This document shows, one piece after another, positions 1 to 8,342 of a stretch of DNA of 17,990 nucleotides. The notes beneath the pieces are model-generated. The model was not told the DNA's origin and did no database searches. It saw only the letters and a program-made list of their open reading frames with translations. Numbering within the stretch: position 1 is the stretch's first letter; each line of letters begins with the position of its first letter. The stretch spans positions 1-17,990 of the forward strand of contig LLCB01000600.1 of the NCBI GenBank assembly GCA_001414345.1, written 5' to 3'. The position numbers and the translations under genes were made by a program. The stretch is from Hymenoscyphus infarciens. Lineage: Eukaryota > Ascomycota > Leotiomycetes > Helotiales > Helotiaceae.

Positions 1-952
1 CTTTAAGTAATTTAACTACTAAAAGCTACTAGTATATAATTAGATAAAGACTTTAAGTAGTTTAACTACTAAAAGTTATTAGTAAATAATTAGATAGATA
101 CTTTTAGTAGTTTAACTATTAGAAGTTATTATTTATATAATTTAAATAAAGACTTTTAGTAGTTTAACTATTAAAAGTTACTAGTATATAATTAAAGAGA
201 TACTTTTAGTAGTTTAACTACTAAAAGTTACTAGTATATAATTAGATAGAGACTTTTAGTAGTTTAACTACTAAAAGTTACTAGTATATAATTAAAGAGA
301 GACTTTTAGTAGTTTAACTACTAAAAGTTACTAGTAAATAATTAAAGAGAGACTTTTAGTAGTTTAACTATTATAAGTTACTATTTATATAATTTAAATA
401 AAGACTTTTAGTAGTTTAACTACTAAAAGTTACTATTTATATAATTTAAATAAAGACTTTTAGTAGTTTAACTATTATAAGTTACTATTTATATAATTTA
501 AATAAAGACTTTTAGTAGTTTAACTACTAAAAGTTACTAGTAAATAATTAGATATAGACTTTTAGTAGTTTAACTATTAAAAGTTACTATTTATATAATT
601 TAAATAAAGACTTTAAGTAGTTTAACTATTAAAAGTTACTAGTATATAATTAAAGAGAGACTTTTAGTAGTTTAACTACTAAAAGTTACTAGTAAATAAT
701 TAAGTAAATACTTTTAGTAGTTTAACTACTAAAAGTTACTAGTATATAATTAAAGAGATACCTTTAGTAGTTTAACTACTAAAAGTTACTATTTATATAA
801 TTTAAATAAAGACTTTCATTAGTTTAACTACTAAAAGTTACTAGTAAATAATTAGATAAAGACTTTTAATAGTTTAACTACTAAAAGTTACTATTTTAAA
901 GTTATTAGTATATAATTTTAATAGAGACTTTAAATAGTTTAAATATTATATA
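1..952. repeat. AT-rich tandem array, 50/52-bp unit with palindromic core
   Basis: Nineteen unit starts can be read, at 1, 51, 101, 153, 203, 253, 303, 353, 405, 457, 509, 559, 611, 661, 711, 761, 813, 863 and a degenerate one at 928. Each unit opens with a 25-bp core made of arms cttttagtagtt and aactactaaaag, perfect 12-bp inverted repeats around a single T. The core is unmutated in the copies at 203, 253, 303, 405, 509, 661 and 711. The rest of the unit comes in two classes: a 25-nt spacer beginning ttactagta (50-bp unit) and a 27-nt spacer beginning ttactattta (52-bp unit; copies at 101, 353, 405, 457, 559 and 761). The array is open at the left window edge. Variants differ mostly by C/T and G/A, as expected if RIP acted on it. 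It contains no coding sequence. Confidence 0.95.
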
Positions 953-1206
953 GTATTAATTAAATTATAAATCTATTAAAATATTAGTTAATAAATACTA
1001 TAATAGCTTCTAATAAAGTTTCTTTATTCTAAGATATTCTTTTTTTAATAGTTAACTTTTTATTCTACTTAGTTCTAAGTATAATAGTCTATAATAAGGC
1101 CTTTTAAAGAAACTCTGTTTTACTAGGTCTTACTATAGACTAATTCGCTTAAAACGAAGTATAAGAATTTAGACGAGATCCTACGACCCTTAGTAGAGCT
1201 GAATTC
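953..1206. other. TA-rich, gene-free stretch next to the array
   Basis: This stretch is very rich in TpA and poor in GC, with stops in all frames. Composition rises to normal at about 1140-1206. It looks like RIP-degraded repeat DNA. I recognise no element in it. Confidence 0.6.
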
Positions 1207-1432
1207 TTACGTTAGTTTTAGCCCTCGCACAGGCCGGGGTTCGGCTAAATCCGCATGCCTATGGTGTGATTGGTGTGAGTAGTGCTAAATTTACAGCCTC
1301 ACCTTACCTGCAGGTGGTCAGCTGTTACCCCTGAGCTCCAATTTGGGGCAAACCCCGCAGCAGAGCCAGCTGCGAAAGCTGACTAGCCTTCTATTCTTGA
1401 TAATTTCTATTCCTAACACAGGGAAGGAAAGC
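1207..1432. other. GC-normal island with nested inverted repeats
   Basis: The composition here is abruptly normal compared with the TA-rich DNA to the left. Three nested or adjacent stems are visible: gtcagct (1317-1323) with agctgac (1377-1383), gggg (1345-1348) with cccc (1353-1356), and cgcagc (1356-1361) with gctgcg (1369-1374). No reading frame is convincing. At 1413-1421 the string ctaacacag resembles a fungal branch site plus 3' splice site and could be the end of an intron of the HET relic that follows. It may equally be the terminus of a mobile element that removed the HET 5' half. Origin not determined. Confidence 0.4.
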
Positions 1433-2827
1433 TATCTGAGCGTTATTATAACAAAATCTGCAACACTGTAGCGCACAACCTGGAAGCAGGCAAAGGAGGT
1501 GTGCATTTGGCTTGGAAAGGGTGGGAAGGAGGAGACGGACAAGACGTTCGATTTCCTGGAAAACAACCTTAGCTTTTGGGCTATGGATAAATTTGTAGAG
1601 AGGCTCGAAAGAAACGATAAGGAGCTAGCAGAAACTTGCAAGCGAGTTTTGGAACTGATGCGATAAAAGTACTTTGGTCGCAGATGGGTCATCCAAGAGC
1701 TTGTATTCGCTACAAACGCTCGAGTATATTACGAGCATCGTAGCATTTCTTGGTTAGATTTCTCGGATACTATCGCTTTGTTCATAACCAAGTATAAAAA
1801 GATCAAAAGAGCTCTGAAGCTAGAACAACAGTTTAGAGGCGTGCTTCCACACAGTACACAATACCTAGGTGCCAGTCTTTTTGTCGACGCAATTAGCAGT
1901 CTGCTTCGGAGATCTAAGGGGGGTAGAATTATGGAACGGCTGGTTACTTTGGAACGCCTGGTCTCCTCTGATCTACTCCATCTTGATGCAAAAGACCCCC
2001 GGGATACTGTATTTGCAGTTTTGCACATAGCCAAGGACACAGCGAAGGTGAAAAGTAACACCGCACTCGAACTGTTCTACTGGACAATGTTTTCTGCATT
2101 AATTCTGTTCTCGAATTACATCACACTTGCGCCATCTTGGTCACAAAATCTGGCGAAGATCCCACTTCCCGACAGCCACTTTTCTACTCCTCCCGTACAA
2201 ACAAGGTTTTTCATTAGAGCGTTAAGGGTACACCGTTCATTCCTCTCCTTTAGTCAGCCAGGATTAATTAGAATCTTACTTTAGGTCTCGAAGACTGCTA
2301 GACTTTCGCTATTTTTCGCAAACAGTCTTCAGAAAAAGCGACTCGACAAACGACTTGAATCCGATTACAGCAAAAGCTTAACAGACGTCTGCGCTAGCTT
2401 TGTTAAATGTTGCATTGAAACATCAAACTCGCTGGATATTTTATGTCGACATTTGGCGCCTATTCAAGATGTCAGGGAAATTCATGACGTTCCAACGTGG
2501 ATGCCCTCAATAACGGGAAATGCGTTTGGGATTCCAAAAGAAAACTATTACAGCAGGGTGAACGGTGATAGTTTCGTTAGAGCAGGTGCCAGGAGAGGTG
2601 GTTACCATATACCAGAAAAGACGTCGCCATCTTACAAGTTTGGAAAAATAAAAACTCAACTGCCATTTCGTGAGAAGACTACGAGGGCAGTAATCAGAAA
2701 GCGTGCAAGGCGTTTAGAAATATCTAAACATGTGCCGCGGATATTCGACGGCACTTTAAACATTCAAGGTCTCCAGCTAGGTGTTATTAAAGACGTCGCA
2801 ACTTGGTCAGGTGGTGTCATTGGCCTA

Positions 2828-2839
2828 TTAGGCTGGTCT
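2828..2839. repeat. Left copy of 12-bp target-site duplication
   Basis: The 12 bases ttaggctggtct occur here, immediately before the poly-T run, and again at 3793-3804. They encode the end of a Leu-Gly-Trp-Ser stretch in the HET frame, and the frame continues correctly only once between the two copies. This is what a target-site duplication produces. Confidence 0.8.
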
Positions 2840-3792
2840 TTTTTTTTTTTTTAGAATCTTAGTTTATTATCTTGTGTAGCTTATTCTACGACCCTATTTA
2901 AAAGGCTAGCTATATAAGACGTCTTATAGCTTTATCTACGACTTTATAGTAGAACTACTATAGCTTTCTCTCTTATCTAGATATACCTTCCTTATAGATT
3001 AACTAAATTAACTATTATTTAACTACTTCTCTTAATAGAAGTATTTAGTTTAGTTTATACTCTAAAGCTAAAGAAAAACATAAAAACCTTAGCTAGCTAA
3101 TCCCTTCTACTTAGTAACTAACAACTTCTATAGAGAGGTTCTATTAAGAGCTATAGTAAGTATATATTCTCTTTCTAGTCCCCTTTACTCTAAGTATATA
3201 TAGATCCTCTCGACTTATAGGCTACTAATACTCTAACCGTCTCTTCTATAAGAATTTAAACGACATTTTATAAAGAGGTATACTTACTATATCTAATTCG
3301 AAGTCTTTATATAGTATTAATCTAGTCTAGATACCCTTCTCTAAGTCCTACCTTTCTTTGCTCTTACTTCTATAACCGTAGTATATAACCTATTCCTACC
3401 CCTTCTTATTATAGTCTTATTCTAGGGGTTGATTCTTATAAAGTACTCTTTAGAGGTTTTGTTTTATCTCTTAAGCCTTAATAAGAAAGTATAACACCTC
3501 TTTAACTAAGACGTAAGACTAATCTAATTAAGAGGTATATAACTCTATTAAGGAACCTTTAGTAGAGCGTTTAGTAAGCTATATATAAGAGGATAGCTAG
3601 TTACAATAGAGTAGTATAGTATATTCGGTTAGTTAGTGAAAAATTTTCGTGCCAAGGCTCTTAATCCTCTCTCTCTCCCTCCTTCCAGTACTACAACTCC
3701 CTATAACTCAAACTTAGCTCTACAGACTCTTAAATAAGAGCTGTAGGTTTATAGGATGCACCGCGTACAGGTGTTGAGTCTTTACATCCCAG
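2840..3792 (-). mobile_element. RIP-degraded poly-A-tailed retroelement (LINE or SINE-like) inside the HET gene
   Basis: The insert is ~953 bp, flanked by identical 12-bp direct repeats. Its left edge is a run of T (2839-2852, 14 T including one from the duplication), so on the minus strand the element ends in poly-A directly against the duplication. A variable-length target duplication plus a poly-A tail is typical of target-primed non-LTR retrotransposition. The body to about 3640 is dense in TpA with stops in all frames, as after RIP. The right ~150 bp (3640-3792, the element 5' end) are of normal composition. No reverse transcriptase motif survives. The size fits a 5'-truncated LINE (for example of the Tad clade) or a non-autonomous derivative, and I cannot tell which. 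Removing the insert plus one repeat copy keeps the HET frame open. Confidence 0.75.
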
Positions 3793-3804
3793 TTAGGCTG
3801 GTCT
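3793..3804. repeat. Right copy of 12-bp target-site duplication
   Basis: This is identical to 2828-2839. The HET frame resumes here as Gly-Trp-Ser-Lys-Glu-Met and runs on into the conserved C-terminal region. Confidence 0.8.
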
Positions 3805-4278
3805 AAGGAGATGAAACCATCTGACCCAAGCGTTGACCAACTTTGTCAGATACTTGTCGCAAATCGTGACCTTGATGGTGGTCCCATCAAAAAGTGGTAT
3901 CGTCGCGCATGTTTTGGATGCTTTGAGCTACTCAAAGATGAACCTTATTTCAATACAGAAAGCTTCAAAGATCCGAACAAGACACCGGAGGATGTGATGG
4001 AGTTCATTAGTCGTGTCCAGCATGTTGTTTGGGAGTGAACATGTTTTCGCACGGCTGGGACTAATGGAAGAAATCTCGTGGGATTGGGGCCAAATCAAAG
4101 CCAGGCGAATGATTTGATCTGCATTCTTTTCGGCTGCTCTGTGCCAGTTGTATTAAGAGTGACACAAACAGCCAAGGAATACACATTCATAGGGGAATGC
4201 TATGTGGACGGAGTGATGGATGGGGAGGCGATCGAACAAATATCCACGTTTGAGAGAAAGTCGTTCACGCTGCGATGA

Positions 4279-5342
4279 ATTTAGGGGCTAAGAAAAGAAT
4301 TGAACAATAGACTTGTACTATCAGATGGCGATCATGCTTTCCACTTCAAGTGCAGGGTAAGCGAATGAGTGAGAGGAGCTCCAGGTCACACAGTAGCCAG
4401 ATGCTTGACTGTTGAGTGTTGCTCAACTCTTGTAGCTTCTTTCGCTTGAAATTATGTCTAGGACTTATAAGAAAAATTGAATATAAACTAAGAACTTGGC
4501 TTGGGATAATAACGTTCTTCCTCTTTAATTGTTGAATGGCTCGCGGGGGACAAAAAAAGTGGCAGCACAATTTACGATCCTACTAAATCGCAACGCGATA
4601 ACTTAACAACGCGATAACGTAACAAAAACGAGTCGTATAGATACAACAAAAATATTAGCAGATGCGTAAGAAGCTATTTTGTGCTTCCTGGATCCTTTGG
4701 AAGTTTTTATCGTTATTGCGTTGAGTTATATGCGATGGTACCTCTTGTAGGGGAAAGTAATAGTGCCACTTATTTTGTCTACCGCGAGGATAGACATCGA
4801 GACGAGAAGCTTCCATTTTTGGTATATGATAAACCAGAAAAGTTGGCCGAGAATTAGACAACAGTAAAAAGCCAAGTATAATGTGAGAAACGGCTTACAA
4901 TTCTTCTTTATCGTTGTCGAAAAATTTGAGAAGTTGCTGGCAGATTTGAGGGATGACGCCGAAGGAAAAACTGGGGCCAGTGATATAGGCACGTGACTAG
5001 GATTTGCGCTGGCCGGAAAAGGTTGCGGAACATCGTTTTCCCAGCCCACGTCCTTGTGACGGATTTACACAGTTGCTTCAACTCCAAGACTTCACATTTC
5101 CAACCACTGTCGACTGATCTGCCAATGCCGCCTCCCTCCTCAAACCCTGCGAGTATCATCCTATATGCTCGGGAATCTTGACTTCCAAGAATCAAGCTAT
5201 TCCACGGCCCATTCTACAGAGGATAAAGGCTCCCAAAACACTGCGACCAAATCCTCGTCACCTTCAAATCCCGATGTGAATCTCTACCACTGCCTGAACC
5301 TATAACTTCATACTCCCCCACGATTGCAGAGAGGCTCCGACC
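4279..5342. other. Intergenic spacer upstream of the Sds3-like gene
   Basis: No credible gene is present; the short reading frames on both strands show no family features. It holds a 16-bp direct duplication (4591-4622) and a CACGTG box at 4990-4995, about 350 bp upstream of the Sds3-like start, a possible bHLH (Cbf1-type) site. The last ~130 bp are C/T-rich, as in a fungal 5' leader. Confidence 0.6.
4591..4622. repeat. 16-bp tandem duplication
   Basis: The unit caacgcgataacttaa (4591-4606) is followed directly by caacgcgataacgtaa (4607-4622), with one mismatch. No function is evident. Confidence 0.8.
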
Positions 5343-7030
5343 ATGGCAATGAGCCAATCACCTCAACTATCCCCCATTATGGGCGGATCCCACAGAATCG
5401 ACCGACAACAGTCCAACTCCCCTCCTCAGCAGCAGCTCTCCAAAAGAGACAAGAAGCGCACTATCCTTGCCGAACGCCTGGCAAGTATCACCGCCCAATT
5501 CTCTGTCGATCGAGATGTGCACTACAAGGAGCAGCTCCAGGCTCTTCAAATCGACATGAGCCTCATCATAGAGGCCGACACTCATGGCAAAGAACAACTG
5601 CGAAATTCGCCCATGGAAATCGACGAGCTGGTTCAGGATCATATCCGCAAGACAATGATGAAGTCCATTGGCCCTAACACCCCTCCAAGAGCCGGAAAGG
5701 TCTACGCAGACTTCGCAAAGGAGGCAAATGACGCTATAGAAGAGAGAGATGCTGCTTTGGTTATGCACAAGGTATGCATGGTCGACTCATTATTGAAAAC
5801 CCTATGACTGACCACAAACAGCGGGATTTCGATGTCAAGATGAGCGAACTAGAAGCCGCTTATGCTTATAGACTCAAGCTCGCGGCAACCGAACACAAAG
5901 CCTTATCCACCAGCCTCCGTGATCGATTGATCAATAGTGTCACAAACAAGAAAGCTCGACTTGCGAAGGAGAAGGAGACTTTGGAAGTTGGCGAAAGCAA
6001 TGCGCTTCTGTTACACCCAAGCCAGTACGGAATTGCGAACCCATCGAGCCCCGGAGGCATGCACAACAAGCGGGCCACGAGGCACCGCCGTGATGCAGAG
6101 GAGATGCCCACATTTGGAGAGGGGAACAAGCGGAAGCGCAAAGCTGTGGATAGCGACGAATCACCGGCTCCTACAAGACAGCGCGTTGACAATGGGAACA
6201 GCACACCCATTTGGTTCGCAGAGAAACATGCTTTGCACACTGCGCAAATCGATTCGCCCCTGTACAGTGTCGATAAGCTTTTTACAGAGAAAGAATTGGG
6301 AATGACCTACAACGTAGCGGCTTTGGCGGCGCATTCTCATATGCAACGCCACCCACCCTTCCCAGAGGAAGGCGAATCTCCTCCCAATGGCAAGTCTGTA
6401 TCAAACTCGGAGCATGAAAAGGCGATCGCTACGAACGAGCACGAAAACGAAGATGCAGAATCGCCGCCTGGGGGTGCAATGATGGAAAGGCAATATTCGC
6501 ATGCGACTCGCAGTACAAGAGGGGTTCCAAATTTCGTCACCGGCATGGGTGTTGATGCGTTCAGCGACATCAATTTCCCTGGAAATCTACAATCCCTCAC
6601 ACGCCAGATTCCGAAACTGCCTCCACTTCTCGCAATCCAGAAGACAATTGGAAAGGGCGAGGCTGCGAATCAACCTGCCCCTCTTGGGACCGAAGATGCG
6701 ACTGGGGAGCTAGATTTAATCCGACGCGCACGGTCTTATAATGACAAGGAGGGCTATGGAAAGAACCTCGATGTTGACAATTGTGGAAGGACATTGCTAG
6801 AAAACGTTGCAATCCCTCGTCTATTCCAGTATTACGTCAAAGCCGATGATAAGCACCGATATATGAGAACAAGCAACGAACGGGATGACGACGATCGTAT
6901 GGGGGGCGAGATGATGGAGAAACAGCTCAGCCAAGCAGCAAGCGATGTTGGAGGTGTTCCCATGAGTCGTCAAGCTACTGGTGACGGTCAGAGTAGTCGA
7001 GGACGAAGGATAAAACACAAAGGGGAATGA
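5343..7030 (+). CDS. Sds3-like subunit of an Rpd3L-type histone deacetylase complex
   Basis: Sds3-family proteins (PF08598) are scaffold subunits of the Rpd3L/Sin3 histone deacetylase complex and act in the nucleus in transcriptional repression. Two exons, 5343-5771 and 5822-7030, give 545 residues. The conserved region starts at about residue 34 (KRDKKRTILAERL), continues with FSVDRDVHYKEQLQALQ and, in exon 2, with HKALSTSLRDRLI and SNALLLHPSQYGI. A basic nuclear-localisation-like stretch, KRKRK, lies at 246-250, followed by a disordered acidic middle region. A YSVDKLFTEKEL-type motif follows near residue 290. The ATG has a good context (gaccATGG) and is the first in frame. The C-terminal half holds two copies of a 21-residue motif beginning GG-x-MMExQ (residues 360-380 and 504-524), not a feature I know for the family. 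The gene appears intact and is convergent with the minus-strand gene at 8343-9509. Recognition is by eye from family memory; Sds3 and Dep1 are related, so the exact orthologue is less certain. Confidence 0.85.
5772..5821 (+). other. Spliceosomal intron of the Sds3-like gene
   Basis: This 50-nt intron runs from donor GTATGC to acceptor AACAG, with a ctgac branch motif about 10-15 nt upstream of the acceptor. Removing it joins ...Met-His-Lys to Arg-Asp-Phe in frame. Reading through would meet a stop. Confidence 0.9.
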
Positions 7031-8342
7031 CGGAGCTGACCACGTTTTGCCTGATCAACTTGCTTGAGTGTAATTATGGGCGTTCCTTTGACGAATTTGT
7101 GGATAGGGGGTGGATGGGTATTTCTGGCGTTCTACGGTGTGTGGGCGGCTTGAAAACCAAGTCTGTTTTTTCCCCTGATTCTAGAGTTGTGACGGTACTC
7201 TAATCCTTTCGTTTTACGGGGCGGAACTATTCGGGGCGTCACTTGGCTAGCGTTTGAAAGTACGCACATTCCACATTTCATCTTTTGGTTACGATTCTTG
7301 CTTTATTGTTCATGTTTATTCTTGCGTGATTTTCTCGTTATTGAGTTAAGATTAAAGTTTCTCCTTCACGCTGTTTGGCTGTCGAATTCTTACTTGCCCA
7401 GCGGGGATGTTCTTAGTACCCCATGCTCAGAAGTTCTGAAATTACCACGCACTCTCGCCTCCCACATCGACTCCTCCTTCACAACCGTGGTAGAAATAGT
7501 CTCAGCGGCATACCTACCATTTGACTTGCTCGTTATCACGGATGTGGTTGTGGTGGTTATTACACTTGGACAAAAATCCACGGCGTTTTTGAGCAACAGC
7601 AAGATGCAGGCGAGTGGGATAGTAGTAAAAGAGAGCAGTGGCATACCTGAGCATGAGCATACTGATTATTCTGATGGCGAGTAAATCTGAGTTTAGGGCT
7701 GTTGTCAGTCTCCAACATAGAAGGAGGAGGAAGAATAGGTATGATAGTGAGATGAAGAGTAGGTCGGGAGTTGATAGCTTCATGGCTTCTTGACTTAAAA
7801 TTAAGATTGCGTTTAGTAGCGAAAAGCGAATAGAGTCGTAAGACGATGACAGGGTGTCTCCTGGTTCAATGACGGGAGTGAGTTGTAAAGGAGAGGAAAT
7901 TTAGAGAAGATAAGTGGTTTTAAATACACCTGCTCGGCAAGGGAGGAATGTTTCGGAGTTTGTTTTATCTATTTTCTTCTTTTGTTTCTTGCTCTAAAAC
8001 GATTGTTTTGTGTGTCTAGTTGAAATCATTTTCGGGACACCTGAGGTACTGTTTTTGAGACTAGGCACGTGTTTTGAGGCTGTTAGCACACTACAGATAT
8101 TACTCCCAGAGAACTGTGCGGGTTTCACTTTTCACAAAGCATTGTTCAACGACGCGTTTGATCTTTTCACTTATCCAGTATGCTTTTCAAGAGTTGAATA
8201 ATTGCTCTAATGGTGTTTTTCCCCCCACACAAGCTGGCTAGTCATCTTATGGTTTAAAGTATTTACAGAAAGCCCCCAGATGCGAAGTAATCATCGTCAT
8301 CTCAATACCAACAGTGCCTTGATGAACTTGAAGTGGTTGCAT
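7031..8342. other. Convergent intergenic spacer
   Basis: This is 1.3 kb between the ends of the Sds3-like gene and the minus-strand orphan gene, presumably holding both 3' UTRs. I see no confident gene. A plus-strand open frame at 7298-7684 and minus-strand frames at 7390-7783 overlap one another; only the minus-strand frame with a signal-like start is listed separately, at low confidence. A CACGTG hexamer lies at 8066-8071. Confidence 0.5.
7514..7783 (-). CDS. Candidate small secreted or membrane protein, doubtful
   Basis: This 89-residue frame opens with a strongly hydrophobic segment, MKLSTPDLLFISLSYLFFLL, that would suit a signal peptide or one membrane helix. The remainder is basic and histidine-containing with no recognisable domain. 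The ATG context is acceptable (agccATGA). A second minus-strand frame (7390-7644) also begins with a hydrophobic stretch and overlaps this one in another frame. A donor-like CAG/GTATGC at about 7647 could join the two by splicing, but I find no convincing acceptor. Chance is a serious alternative in a gene-free spacer. Confidence 0.2.
   Translation of the reverse strand: MKLSTPDLLFISLSYLFFLLLLCWRLTTALNSDLLAIRIISMLMLRYATALFYYYPTRLHLAVAQKRRGFLSKCNNHHNHIRDNEQVKW

Larger units (their letters stand above)
1472..4278 (+). pseudogene. HET-domain (heterokaryon incompatibility) protein relic, 5'-truncated and interrupted
   Basis: This is a decayed member of the fungal HET family (PF06985), whose proteins sit in allorecognition and programmed cell death pathways. 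Recognisable blocks, all in one frame before the insertion, are EVCIWLG (from ~1499), RRWVIQE (~1679), DPRDTVFAVL (~1997), DYSKSL (2363) and DVPTWMPS (~2480). After the insertion the frame resumes as GGPIKKWYRRAC (~3877), CILFGCSVPV (~4120) and FIGECYVDGVMDGEA (~4189), typical of HET C-termini. About 610 codons remain. The N-terminal HET motif is missing or unrecognisable. Breaks are in-frame stops at 1664-1666 (TAA), 2282-2284 (TAG) and 4036-4038 (TGA), a further stop at the left edge (1469-1471), and the inserted element at 2840-3792. TAA and TAG are what CAA and CAG become after CpA to TpA change, so RIP leakage is a reasonable inference. The preserved frame argues for recent loss. The linker between 2042 and 2362 (~107 codons) is longer than I expect for the family. 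Confidence 0.85.

Noticed and set aside
1..952. CRISPR-like array
   Set aside because: The genome is clearly fungal, and the spacers fall into only two repeated classes instead of being unique. It is a satellite array.
1215..1260. tRNA-like T-arm (ggttcggctaaatcc)
   Set aside because: There are no matching acceptor, D or anticodon arms around it.
1432..2061. Minus-strand open frames opposite the HET relic
   Set aside because: They are antisense shadows of the recognisable HET coding blocks on the plus strand.
4346..5195. Several short minus-strand frames upstream of the Sds3-like gene
   Set aside because: They overlap each other, have no family features and are interrupted by low-complexity DNA.
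7298..7684. 128-codon plus-strand frame
   Set aside because: It has no recognisable domain, a non-ATG-like context and competing antisense frames; it probably arises by chance in a 3' spacer.
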